Virus record (IMG/VR): IMGVR_UViG_3300047476_001680
Span: 24,751-88,750 of that record
DNA length: 64,000 nucleotides
Source of the DNA: a virus
Strand: one strand, 5' to 3'
The notes below the pieces were generated by a model. It was not told the origin of the DNA, ran no database searches, and was given only the letters and a program-made list of their open reading frames with translations. The position numbers were made by a program, and so were the translations under genes. This document shows positions 26,236 to 39,800 of this stretch, in pieces. The first letter of the stretch is position 1; each line of letters begins with the position of its first letter.

Positions 26236-27824
26236 AATATCATAGCCCAGATTTTATGTAATCCCTGCTGGTCACTGTTCTCTAAACTCTTGGCAAACAC
26301 TGCATTGGAGTCATAACTTTCAGTTAGATTACGAACAGATACAGCGTACCCAGCTACGTCACTGGTTACAAGTAGATCACCTTTCTGCACTGGTCCTTTG
26401 ACATTGACTGGGATTTTCCCACGTAGTGCAAGCGGTAGACCTTGTTCGTCACCATTCATCAGATATGCGGGATTAGTAGATATAGCGCCAGCCACACGGG
26501 TGTCTGCGTTGATCGTTGTCACTGTAATTTCTGCACTACCTCCAAAAATTACCACAGTGCCAGCGTCATATTGTGAGTCAGGTACATATATCTCTGCTAA
26601 GTCAGCGTACTGTGCACTGGTGGCCTTGGCGTGCAAAGTATTAAATCTATTATCAATCTGCCCAATGTTGCCAATGTTACTAGTGCCTGTTTTAACAATC
26701 TGACTGACTGTTAAACTTGTGGCGAACTCGCCAGTGGGGGCCACTACACTTGTATTTGCATTTAAATTAGCAGCAGTGATATTTCCATTTGCAGACAAAA
26801 TACCAGCACGTACATTACTGGAAATTACTGTGCCTATTAGGTTACCAGCTGTCACATTAGTAGCTATGACAAACCTTGTATTAATAGTTGAAATGTGAGC
26901 ATTGCTGAACCAATTAGCTGTGTTGCCTATGTTGGCCACATTCGCCGCAGTGGGCACAATAGCGTTGGCTGTAAGTGCAAATAAATCAATATACCCGTTT
27001 CCTGCAAATATATTATTGTATCTATTAGTTGTATTACCCAAGGTCCCAGATAGGTTTGATATGGGCGACACTTCTGCCAGTGTAGTTACATTACCAGTCA
27101 AGGTACTTGTTGTGTTAACAATGAGTTTATCAGCGGTTATGTAATTGCTTATGGTTGCCACAGGTGTGGTCAAAGTTGTATTTGACAGTATGCTGGTTGC
27201 TGTTAACACGTTTCCATTGATATCGCCCTGTGCTGTCAAAATTCCCTGCAGATGTATGTTGCCAGCCACGCCCACGCCGCCTGCCACCCTTAGGGCACCA
27301 GTAGTACTAGATATAGAGTTAGTAGCATTACCGACCACAACCTCACCAGTGGAAAAAGTACCCAAAATACTGTTAGCACTAATTACACCATTTGCATTAC
27401 TTGCTCCTGAACCGAACCAAGTTAAGTAATTTGTGTCTGGCTGTAAAACCAGTGCAGCAACATCAGGGGCAGCGTTGGCCACATAATAAAGTCTTACACC
27501 CACGCTTTTATTATTTGCTGTGATTACATTGGGCAGGGTAAGATTAGCATCTGTTTGCACTTCGATCAAGTTGCTAGCTGAGGATACTGATGTCAGTGTT
27601 ACAGTAGTTTGATTGGGGGCAAAAAGTGTTCCATTTACAGTAACATTACCAGAGTATGTAATATCCCCAGTGGTTATGAAGCTTTTTAAGTTGGTCAAAC
27701 TTACCTGATAGGTCATTAGGTTACCAGTGGTAAGATTCGACGCTACCACTGGAAGACTGCCTCCCGTGGACACCAAGGTTGCAACTGATACGTCATCATT
27801 GAGTTGACTAATTTTTACTGACAT
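26232..27824 (-). CDS. Tail fibre-like structural protein with C-terminal DLAE domain (530 aa)
   Basis: This is a long beta-rich protein. The N-terminus MSVKISQLNDDVSVA and repeated VxGNITxxG-like strands (about 150-380: GGVGVAGNIHLQG, GNIGQIDNRFNTLHA) are typical of trimeric fibre shafts. The C-terminal domain (SAQYADLAEIYVPD ... GTVVIFGG ... VAGAISTNPAYLMN ... GKIPVNVKGPVQKGDLLV) is shared with the 499-residue protein. A late-promoter octamer lies 22 bases before the ATG, and TGGAA gives a ribosome site. It may bind receptor or carry the receptor-binding protein. Confidence 0.8.
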   Translation of the reverse strand: MSVKISQLNDDVSVATLVSTGGSLPVVASNLTTGNLMTYQVSLTNLKSFITTGDITYSGNVTVNGTLFAPNQTTVTLTSVSSASNLIEVQTDANLTLPNVITANNKSVGVRLYYVANAAPDVAALVLQPDTNYLTWFGSGASNANGVISANSILGTFSTGEVVVGNATNSISSTTGALRVAGGVGVAGNIHLQGILTAQGDINGNVLTATSILSNTTLTTPVATISNYITADKLIVNTTSTLTGNVTTLAEVSPISNLSGTLGNTTNRYNNIFAGNGYIDLFALTANAIVPTAANVANIGNTANWFSNAHISTINTRFVIATNVTAGNLIGTVISSNVRAGILSANGNITAANLNANTSVVAPTGEFATSLTVSQIVKTGTSNIGNIGQIDNRFNTLHAKATSAQYADLAEIYVPDSQYDAGTVVIFGGSAEITVTTINADTRVAGAISTNPAYLMNGDEQGLPLALRGKIPVNVKGPVQKGDLLVTSDVAGYAVSVRNLTESYDSNAVFAKSLENSDQQGLHKIWAMIL

Positions 27825-27845
27825 TTTTTATTCCAATCGTTTCTA

Positions 27846-27853
27846 TATTTATT
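27846..27853 (-). promoter_or_regulatory. Late-promoter-like octamer before the 530-aa fibre gene
   Basis: AATAAATA lies 22 bases before the ATG in a 50-base gap, at the same distance as other late octamers of this operon. Confidence 0.62.
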
Positions 27854-27874
27854 TGTATCTATAAACTGCATATA

Positions 27875-30800
27875 TTAACTGGTTAAACCCTTGATGAATC
27901 TAATATATGGGGTATTACTATTAAATATTCCCGTATTAGACGCTGGTGCGTTGGCCAAAGTCTCAACTGTGATATTTTCCAAACTAGCTTCAGTAATTAC
28001 CACCACATTGGATTCAGTTAAAATAGGACTATCAGCGTATCCTTGTTCGTTGAATACTCCAGTACGGACAGCATTATTAACTGAGGTAAACGTATAGGTA
28101 ATCGGAGGACCAAAATTAGCCCCTTCAAATCGTTTCCCAAACTCAACACCAGCTACATTTACTCTCGTAAAAGCAATATTGTCTCTGTCAGCCTTGTCTA
28201 CACCTTGAACTACATCAACATTGGCACCCATATCATAGACAACTGTGCCGGCACTGTGTGAGGCCATACCAGTACCAAGAGTGCCGCGACGAATGTTACT
28301 TAGTGTATGTGTAGCAGTGTCCACATTCCAGAAAGTAATGCGTTCACCATTTATGTAAATTACCCCGGGTATTCTGCTTGTGGGTGTGTTAACTGGCAAT
28401 GACAACACTGCGCTGTTTGCAACCACAATGGTGTTGGAGTTTGCAGTAATATCTGAAGCCAATGTGGTTCTGTCTAGCACATAGTCTGCTCTGTAATATC
28501 TATAAATGTCCTCACCGTCCTGAATCTCAGTGAATCTAGGAAGGTTTTTATAGGACTGTATAGACTTATGAATTCTATAGCTAAACACATTGTTAGTTGT
28601 CTCCCAGTAGGGACGAGACAGTCTTGGATATATGATCGCTGGTCTTAAGTTACCACCAGTGACTGTGATCACAGGGTTATCCAGATATCGTAGACCTGGC
28701 TGACTGATGGATATTCCCACGATTGATCCCAGATTGTCCAAGATAATACCGTCTGTGGTTATTGTAGCAGTCACCAAAGCATTTCCAGAAGTTACAGTGA
28801 CATTTACCGAAGAAATACCATCCTTGGTATAACCAAGACCGCCGTCTTCAATGAATACCCCATCAAGAGTCATACCAATGGAATTATACCAGTTAGTGTA
28901 CTCAGACGACAACGGGTCAACGTTCGCAGTTGTGATAGTCATTACCACGGAATCAAACATCCTACCGGGAACTAGTTCTTCTGGTGAATGGCTGTTGTAA
29001 GGATCTACGTAGTCCCCACCATCTATTTCTATAACACTGGCGTTACTTGAAAAACTAGTATCAAATGCGGTGTTGGCCAGTGGTGGCCCACCATCAATGA
29101 TTCTATCCAGCAAGTCTTCATCAAATACAAAGACGCCATCTTCATTTCTAGCCTGAGCATCAAAGTTATCTTCGTCAAACTCATTAGAGCTGACATCGAA
29201 TCCACCGGACTCTGAAAAATATGGACTATCTAGCAACACTCTAGGATAATCTATTCCTGACTGCAATAATGCTAGATTTTTTCCAGGTCTTCCAATGTCA
29301 GGATTGTAGTAGGCAGTGATTCTGTCGTTAGCGTTGTCAAAATCCCCGCCGCTTAATTCAACAAGATTTTCTGAGCTAAACAGACTGGTACTCGTAAATC
29401 CAGTGCTCACACGGTAGGCAACATTATTAAATGTCACAATGTCATTCTCACTGAATACAGTATTTGCTGACCAGGTCAACACATTGCTAGAGTAAGTTAT
29501 TCTATCGTAGACTAAAGTAGTTTTAATCTTTCTCACTGTTTTATTATCTAAAACAGGATAAAGTCTAGCAGCGTTACCACCAAAACTTAAAGTGATATTT
29601 GGGGTAGTATAATAACCGCTACCAGGATATGTAACTATCACGCTGGTCACACTGCCATTGGCAACCAGTGCTCGAGCTCTTGCGTCGTCATTGGTCATAC
29701 TACCTGAGAAGGTAATAGTGGGCGGGTCAGCATAACCAGAACCACCATCAACCACCCTCACTTCACTCACATAGTAATCGTGATTGTTTTTCCAGTAAGA
29801 GTTAACGCTGGTATTCAGAGCATCAAGGTCCTGTGGATATACTGAACCACCAGTGGCGAAGGACGTGGGGCTTCGGAATAATCCCAATTCACCATCATAG
29901 TAGGGCACAACATCAAAGTCTGACACATTTAAATTATTGTTTTCTGTTTTTTCGTAGTTAAAAACATATTCTCTAATAGTTGACCTATAGGGCTTAACTT
30001 CTTCAACATATTGTTTATAGTTGTCTTGATTATTTCTACGATACAGTGGAAGTTCTTCAAGGTTAGCAACTTTATGAATAATATTAATAAAGCTAGTTTT
30101 AAATGCCCAGTCCACCAGCTTCTGTTCATTGAATATGTAGTGAACAAATACAAAGAATAACTCAGTGAATTTCTGGCTTAGTTCATTGATAAAGATGTTA
30201 TTTCTTAAAGCTTCTACAATAGTTCTCATTTCCACAGTGGGAGTTCTGTCGAATGTCGAACTTTCAAAACTTCCAGTATCAAAACTATACCCGTATTTTT
30301 CGTAATCGTAAAGATTATCCTTGAATTGGATAGTTCCTGACTGTATACCAATAATACGTAAATCTTGATCGGTCACTAGTAAAAGAATCCATTTATTTTG
30401 ACCGTTATTTTTAATTTTTATTATGTCACCAGTGGTCAATCTACTGGTTATATCGTTTAAGTTGATGGTAGCTTCAATGGTAAAGTTCGGAACTGTCAGT
30501 GCACTATAACCAACTGCGTACCAGTCAGTGTACTCCCAATAATCTGCAACATCATAACTCTGAATGCGCAGTAGTCTCCAACCATCAGTTCTTAGATTTT
30601 CGTACAGAGCCCAGTGATTGCCCACTGTGGAATCGTTAACTACGAGGACACGATAGCCCAAGGGTGTTGTCAGAGGATTTACAAATCCAAATTCTAGATT
30701 GTTTTCACAGCGCAGATCGTACTCACCAAGAGTAATGTCAGGAAGTGGTTCGCCACCACTGATGGACTCCAGATCAAAACCGCGAGTAACCACGGTCTGC

Positions 30801-33800
30801 TTGAGTACTTCATTGACGTAGTCAACCATATTAGCAATAGCTTGCTCACGCTTGACGAACATAGTTTGTCTTGGTCTGTTGCTGATACCGTATTTTAACT
30901 GAACTGGCAGAGCAGCATCGGGAACAATATTATCGTAGACATCAACCCCACTAAGACTATCAAGTAATTTATTATAGATTACTTGTGGTATGTTGGCAGG
31001 TTTGTCGCCCGTGGGTGACAACAATGAAAACTCACGATGAATAATATCTTGATTAATTTTGCTAGCATAATCAATATGAAGAATAATTTTGTCTGAAATT
31101 ACATCTTCAAATATATTAAATAACGCCACTGCGTCATTACGCAGAGCGGCCAGGTACTTGATACCACTTCCCTTGGGGTTTCTAATATAATCAGTGACAG
31201 TCAAGCAAGATAATTTTCTTGAAGCAATCTGTGGCACGGAAATTTTATTTTTGACCCAGAAATAGTATTTTACCACTGCTAGGTTGGTCACTGTGTCAAT
31301 GTAGTTAACAGATACATAGGTATCAGTGTACTTGACCTCACCATCACCGTTTAATGTAGCATACTGACTGGGAGGATAATCGCTTTCTACCCACTCATAG
31401 ACGTCTATGCTACTACCTTCAAATTGTGCTCCCCAGTTATCTGTTCTGTATTTTATGGATCCTTGTTCATAATCTACATATCTTACAGTGCCTAGGTCCC
31501 ACCATAGCTGCCCCACTTGTTCTCGGCCCCACTGGAAATTCTGACTCAGTGTAATGTCAGATCTCACAGAGTTATTATAGACTGCTGGATCATAATCAGT
31601 TTTATAGGTGAGTTCTTGTTCGGCTTGGCCAAGTATTTTGCCCTTGATTGGGTCTATGTAGTCTAGGTAGTACACAACTTGGTTAGTATCTTTGTTATAA
31701 AGATAAGCTTTTACTATGCTGTTGATATCAACTCTGCCCTGTTTGCTTTCAACTTGATCCCAACCCTTGCTGCCAGTGTTGTTTTTAAAATAGAACACGC
31801 TACCGTGGTATTCTTGGGGATTTACTGTAGAGGTAAACGAGCTACTGTCTTGTGTGGCCCCAACGAATAGACTATCACCACGAACTGCCACAGCACTTCC
31901 AAATTTAATGTCAGTACTAAAGTCTACATTTATATCAGTGGGTATTAATTGCTGTGTTAGACTAAATTTACCTGGATATTCTATACTCTGTCTGCTGTCA
32001 GACAAATATTGCATTAACCATACTGCACCACTGTCAAAATTATCATTGAACGTAGTGCTACCATCGTCAAAAGTAGTAGCTTGATCTAACTTATCCAAGG
32101 TAGAATCTGTGAAGTATTTTGTAGCTGGAGTAGTTTCAGCCAGCGCAGGATATACATCAAAAGTAGTTTCTTTATAGGTCTTGGCCTCGGGACTACCCAC
32201 TACTAACCCATCACTTGTGTCAGTGATAGCTATAGTATATCCGAATCTATCGTAAGATGTTGCTGTGGGATTTTCTATAATTTCCACGTCCTTGAATATG
32301 TCCAGACCTAGATAGGTTATAGGACTGGTGCCACTATGTGTGCTTGGCAGGACTCTCAGTCTATCAGCAACGATGACTGCGTCACTGTTAATTTTTAGGT
32401 ATCCGTTGTAATTAGACGCAGTGATACCCGGAATGCGTGTATTGTTTATGTCGTTGACAATATTGTTTAGAGTTGTACCTGTGAACTCCACCACAACGTC
32501 ATTGATTCTAATAGTGTCCCCAATGACAGCGGTTGGGTTAACCACAGTGCCAACGATGGTACCATAGACTCTAGATTGGTTTAGTAGTCTATAAACTCTT
32601 CCCACTTCAAACTTATTGTCACTGCTAAAATAAGGCACACCAACATAGACGCTGCAATTATAAGGGCAAATATCCACACTATAACCATATTGGTCATCTG
32701 TGGCAACATTGTCAGTTCCTTTCTTGGTACCTATTAATTCAAAGTTGTTTGATTCAACTTCAATGGTACTACCATTTGCTGGCTCAGTGATAAATGACAC
32801 TGTATTACCTGACACTGTATAGTCAACATTAATTGTTTGTAGTTGTCCAGTTACATAAACCTTGTTTTTGTTGTCCAAGCTATGCAGGGAAACCACGGTG
32901 AAGCTGACATTACTGGTGGTTTTATAAAAACGTTCCACACTTCTATCTAGTATACTAATACTCCCTGAGCGTGATATACCATCAACATCATCAGCAGGAG
33001 CACCAGCCACAAGTTGTCGGCCATCAGTACTGGTAGCCACAGACCAACCAAAATTACTATTGGCGTTTCCAGACACATTAGCATAATATTCATAACCTGA
33101 TTTCTGTGTTACGGTTAGATTACCATAGTTGCCAGCAGTATTAATATTAAATGTGAATGACAATACGTTTCCAGCTAGAGTATAGTCACGATAAGGAGTA
33201 TAAATGAACTCCCTATCTTGAACTACCAGGAAGTCTTGACCGGCTGGTGTAAACGGTAGAGTGAAACTATTACTGCTAACAGCAACTTGCGCTGAAGTAT
33301 AGCTTGTTGACTCGTCGTCTACGTCCCTGAATTGATAGATATAGACTTTATCTTCTCCAGGTGCACCTACATACAGCCAATTATCGTCATCACTAATAGT
33401 GATACTATGACCAAACATAGATGTTGTGTTTACTGGAGAAGCAATTATACTACGCTGTGCCAGTGCACCACGTTCGTCCTGATCAAATACAACCACTGCC
33501 CCACGATTATTTTTAGTGTACGGAGCACTGGCAATAACGATCGCATCACCATTGGCCACGTCGTGACCCAGCCCCACTAGATCCTTGGCATTGCTGGTTA
33601 TTGAACCAGTTTCTATATATTGATCATATTTGTTTCTGGCAAAGTTAACCACGTTGCCGGTTACACTATTTGTTCCAGGACGGCCAGCGGTCAAGTACTT
33701 ACCAGTACTAGATAAACTCAAAGAACTACCTAGATAACCCTGGTTACTAAGCACACTTTGTTTTAAGTTGTTTTCCAGTACCCAGGGCTCAGATTTTTCA

Positions 33801-36800
33801 TAGATAGACCATTCATCAGCTTGGTTACCATTCTCTATGTAAATCTTGGTACTAGGAGTCCATTGCAATTTTCTACTAGGAACTTCGCTTAGATATCTAA
33901 ACTTGATGCTTGAAAGTTTTAGTATTTTAACAAAATCTACCTCTGCACCGATAAATCCAGTGAGGTCAAAATCACCAGTATATTCAATTACAAAATTTGT
34001 ATCATCAGTTACAGATTTAATTTCATACAATCCAGAAAAATTATCTATTCCATTTAAAATAATGATATTTTCTTTGGCAAAATTATGCTTGTCAGAAGTG
34101 GTCACTGTAAGTTGCCCGCCAAGACTATTAGTAATGTTGACAGTAAACACCTCTGTGTTGGTAACTTCGTAAATATCCCAAACTTGTTTATAATTTTTTG
34201 CACACCACAATGTTTTGCCAACATCCAGAATGTCCAATTGCTCTTGGGTCAGCAATGTACTACCAAGATCAAAAACCTTTACATCTATCTCATCTATCTT
34301 GGCGAAACCCACAGATTGAATATCTTCGTCGTAGTCGCTAGATTCGTTTCGATCCAGGAATATAGGGAATTCAAGAGTATGTGTTGATGTTTTATAAACA
34401 CTGTTTTTGTTTGTGTACGTTTCTGAATACAGAGCACTGCCATTAGCACCAATTACCAAACTCGCTGGGTTATTTTTTAAATACTGTTCCTGTAGCTGTA
34501 TTTCAATATATCTATTAGTATCCAGACTTCCATATTCGCCTACTTTGAAAGCCCAGTCTTCGTGAAGTGTTATATTGCTGGTGTTGTCTTCAAAACTCAG
34601 CTGTTTTAATGCGTCAATGGCTCGCTTGGTACCTTTTTCTCGTATAAAGCCTTGATAGAACTTTACCTGTGATGTATCATTGATACCCAGATTATCCAGA
34701 TAACTTCTATTTCTATATCCTATTAGGCCCAGGCTGTACTGATCAAAAATATTGTCATCAGTGACAGTGTCTATATCATAGTAATTTTCAGCGAGCCCTG
34801 CCATTGTACCAAAACTGTTTAATAAACCAGTCTTGATTCTTGACTTGTCCACTGGCAACCATTCTGTAAACTTAAATTCATCGTTGGCCACAATGTTATC
34901 TTTGGCAGCATAATAAAAGTTTTTATACTCTACGAGATCTCCACGACGATAGTCGGTACCCGAAGTCCAGCCGGGCACAGTCTCTCGGTTATATACAAAA
35001 CCTGGAATTTCAAAAGAACCAGTCCAATCCTGAGTTTTACTGCCCACTAGTTTAACTCTGAACTGGCGCTGGCCCGTGGCTGGGTCGTAGATAACATCGT
35101 TAAATTGTGATTTATTATTGAACACCATCGCGTGTTCATATTGCACAGTGTTTAACTTTGCCAGAGCAATCATTGACTGGTTGTTATCTAAAATAATATT
35201 ACAGTTATTACCCACGCGAGAAATACTGTAAGCATCATAATTCAGTGTCTTGAAATTCTGATCGACGACCCTACTGTTCCAGGGATCATTAGAAATTTTG
35301 TCGACCACTGTGGCTGAATTTTCGAACTCAAGTGTATTAGCCACTGGGCTTAGAACTAAAATGCTACCCACGGACCAGCCCTGTTGAATCCAAAATAAAA
35401 ATTCTTCTATACTCAGTGCCCAGTCACCCACTTTACCCAGATCTTCTCGGAACTTGGTAAATTTAAATCCTTGACTCACTAGTCCCCGTTCGTATCCAGC
35501 TATAAAATCACAGACATCCTGAGCTGTCTTAAATTCTGTGCCATAGGGCACATCTTGAATTGTATTCTGAAATATAGTTGGATAGGTAACTGTTTCCTTT
35601 AATACTCTTATTGGGTAACTATTGGCTGATGGTGCAGGAACTGCCACTGTAAAATATGGCTGGGAAACATCATAACCCCTCAGACTCCATCCGCTGGTAG
35701 TTTTTTCCACTATTATTGCACTATATGTTGGTGTAAGTATTGGTTGAGATTTATTTACAAAAAGCTTGTAATCATCATCAGGAATAACAACACCTTGATT
35801 TAAACTGTTGGGACTGTATTGTTCGGCTATGACTTTGATTCGACTCTTGTCACTGAAGCCTGCCATACGATAACTGAGTTGTATGGAGTAATTTTCTATA
35901 AATGATTTCAGCGGAGTTTTATCCACTACTCCCAGGCCAGTCTGTCTTTCTGCCAGCCAGTTTATGTAGCCAGCACCTCGAGTTATTGTGCCAGCGGAAT
36001 CGATATACCCGTTGATCTTGATATCATTTTGTGTTATACAACGATTGGTACCTTCTACCACATACTGATTTAATACTTCGTCGTACCTATATATGTCAGT
36101 GGCCACACCCAGACTGAAATATTCTGCTGGGTTGATGACTGCAGATAAAATCTGGCAGGCGAAAGGATAATTTACACTCTTGCGCCAGGCTGTTTCTATT
36201 CTTCCCCACTCACCAGAAACCCAGGGTTTGTCAAAGTCTTGTTCATTGTAGCTATTGGTCAACAAACCCAATGGTGGTAATAAATTCCCTTGGTTGTCCA
36301 CGGGAATGATATTGGATAATCCTGGACGGACAAAACGTGCATCATATTGCACTGTGATGCCATCACGTATAGCACCTGCCTCGAGATCTTCCCAGAGTAG
36401 TGTGTTATCACTAGTGTAGGGTGCAGGCCCGTATTGGTCTTGCCACCATAATGGTTCTTCACTAAATCCCAGCATTTCCCAGGGACGAAGATTGGGCGCT
36501 TCAGTGTCATAAAAATACTGGAAGCACGCTCTCCAACTTCCAGGCAGTGCCTGGTTATCCAAAACATCACCAGCCCCACCATAGTTATAGGTGTAGGGAT
36601 TGTCTACGTCATAGGTGTCATTGCTAGTAAAGTTTAATCCTAGTGCCCCGGCCCAGTTCAAGAAATTTTTACTTAATGCAAATTCGATTTGCTCCAGTGT
36701 ATAGTCTCTATTAAGTTCTTTTCTAAATCTACCAGGCTTGGTTGCAAACATATCTACACTTGTTGAAGTGTAACTTACTTTGATATTATTGTAGATTCGT

Positions 36801-39800
36801 CTCTCTAACTCTAGAACTAAGTCGTCTCTAAAATCATTGAATGCTGGCGTCACTGACCCGTCGTGACCACGTATCATTTTTACAGTACCGCTTAGGTAGC
36901 TGGTGTCATCAAAAATCTCAGGCGTGAACTTGGGCCACAGGCCCAATTTAGTTGGTGTTTCTGGAATATAACAGCCGTCGGTGTTGGTATATTCAAAAAT
37001 AGTAATTCTGTCGCCCACTGTGAGTTCAAAATTATCCAGGAACCTAAATGCTGGTGATGATTCGAGAAACTCGTAATCTCGTCCTAGTAGTATCTGTGTT
37101 TTATTGTAATAAATTATAACTGCTTTATTAGATAATACTGTGGGATTGAAAATTTCCGATAGCAAATAACTACGTCTTGCAGTATCTAGCACGTAATAGG
37201 TTATAATATTTTTGTCACTGCCATAGGGAACCATATCGCTGGCAAACCAGGGAAAGCTATTGTCCTTGACTGAGTTAATCTGTGATAATATTTTGTCCAC
37301 TGCCACAATAGGGCTTTCTAGATCTAGATATGGCTCTGTGATGGCCATACTTAAAAACTTGTGTCTAAATCTAGAATATTCTTTTTCTGCGTATCTCACA
37401 CTGTCCACGAAGTTATACTTTTCACTGCTCAAGAACAGTGCAGGTAAACTCACTGGATTGGCGTGTTGTAGGATGGTGCCCACACCAGTGTTAAAATCAA
37501 TGTCTCTACTATTGTTAACTCCCGGGAACTCACCAGTTAAATCCACCGTACTCTGAGCTAGATTGGTTGCGTGACCACGCATCTGACCCAGGGTGATTTC
37601 ATTGACAATAAAATTCTGAGCATTGTAGTTTAAGTTTTCTGGAATGATGTAAAATCCCAGCTGGCTCTGTGACTTACTATAGAAATTAATATCAATTCTA
37701 TCCCCCTGCTTGATGAGTTCCGAGTCAATAGTAATGTCGTGTTTGTTTCCAATTAAGTCAGTCACAGTGTAATAATCTGCTGTGATCTCTTTGAAGTTTA
37801 CCAATACACGTAGATTTTTTCTAGTTATGCTGTCTTCCATTAATACATCCACACGGAAGACATTGTCTGTACCATCGTAGATATAGGGAATACTCTGGAA
37901 TTGTGAAGTGGGCTCGTTTACTTTTCTCCAGGGTATTAGTTTTCTAAGTTCACCAGTGCTAAACTCTTGTAGAGTACCCAGTCCAATTTTTTGTGTATAA
38001 GTAACTCCATCAATTACATAGTTAAATGTTTCATTTTCAAAGGTATTTTCAAATACGATGTCGCCAGATGTAATTAGATTTTTATAAGACAGTGGGAACC
38101 CCAGCACACTGTCGTTGGCGCCTGCACCAATTTTATAGCTAAAAATTGTGGAGCCATTAAATGCAGTAGCAGAATTGTTTATGGGGTAATAGTCAAGATC
38201 CCCGAAACTGATGCCGTTGGCATCATAAACGTCAAACCTAGGTGCCTGATTCACATTGAGTTTTTGTTGCCCCTCATTCCAGTCCACACCATCCCACCAG
38301 AAATACTTTCCATTGTTACTAGACTGTGTGGCCCGGACACTGCTAAAAGGCACCACTACATCAGTCTCTTCAATTAAATTAATGACAGGCGCAGGATTAA
38401 ATGTATTGATGTCAGTGTCAATGAATGCTACTCGGTAGACTTTTTTTCTAGCTTCGGGATCAAGTTCACGTGTAAAAATAACACGCATACCATCTTCAAA
38501 TTTAGTACCAGCGTTATCGTAGGCCACAGGCTGGCCTTGTATAGCCACAAAAGGGCGTTCGTGAATTTGATCCACGATGTCCACGGGCTGAAGCCCAATG
38601 TAGCCTGAATTAAACAATTTAATATCTGGGATAAACTCGATGATGGGGCGACGTGCCTTGATGGCCTGGGTTAATTCCACATTGGTATTATTGTATCTGG
38701 CAGTGTCAAATAAAACTTGTTGGTGGAACCAACGGTTGTTTTTGCTCCAGGGATTAAAGTCTGTGCTGCTTCTGTTAATTGTAATATAATCAGGTACAGT
38801 AATATCCACTGGATCACTATCGTAGACTATCAAACTATCCACAGCAGTCAGTCTGATACCTTTGCCCACCCCGTCCACATAGAACTCTCGTTCAGAATAG
38901 GTGCTGGACTGTGCGCTGGCATCAAATCTGACTTTTAATCCATTGGTGAATTTTACACCGTTGGGACTGGTGTAATACGTTCTTGACAAAATATCATTTT
39001 CAACGTTGATGATATTGTTTTCAACATCGATGATTCTAATATAACCCCAAGCCCCCTCACGTGATCCGTTTTGATAATATAATCTGTCAAGATTGGCAGT
39101 GATGATGGGCACACTTTCTAGTGTTTGTGTAGTAGTCTTGTACCAACTAGTTGATCTTAAAGTTTGTCCACCGGTGACAGTTATCTTGTTTAGACTAGCG
39201 ATGTCAGCATAGTAACTTAACTTAAATCTATATTGCCCGTCACCAATGTCTTCTAGATTCATTCTCCAGATGTCGTATCTATTTGCCAGTGTGACAGCAT
39301 AGTCATTAGTGACTACATCAAGAGTTAAAGGTAAATCATCAGAGGGCTCGTCAAATCCTAGACTGTCGAAAGTAGTACCGACTTCATCGAAAATTCCCGA
39401 GGGAATCCAGTCATTGACATTGTTATAAACTTGACCGAAAACTAAAAGATTATTATCTAACTGTTCAAACTTTTGCACACCATCAATGCCGCCAAATAAT
39501 TCAACTACATTATCTAGGGTTTGATTATAGACTTGTGTAAACTTTAATGGGGTAGCATATAATGTTAGATCGTCGGGAATATCTACCTCGGGTAAGTTTA
39601 GATAGAAATCCTGATCGTTTTTAAGAGGAACGTTAAATGTAATGGTACCCTGCGATTCACCATTGTTAGTAACTCCCAATATACTTCTAGTTGAAATAGT
39701 GGGATCAGTGACTTTAAAACCTGTGGTGCCCTGCTCAGTCTGGATCCAGAACCCTTCAGAATTCTGATTGACTTCAAAAGTATAGGTACCACCACGAGCC

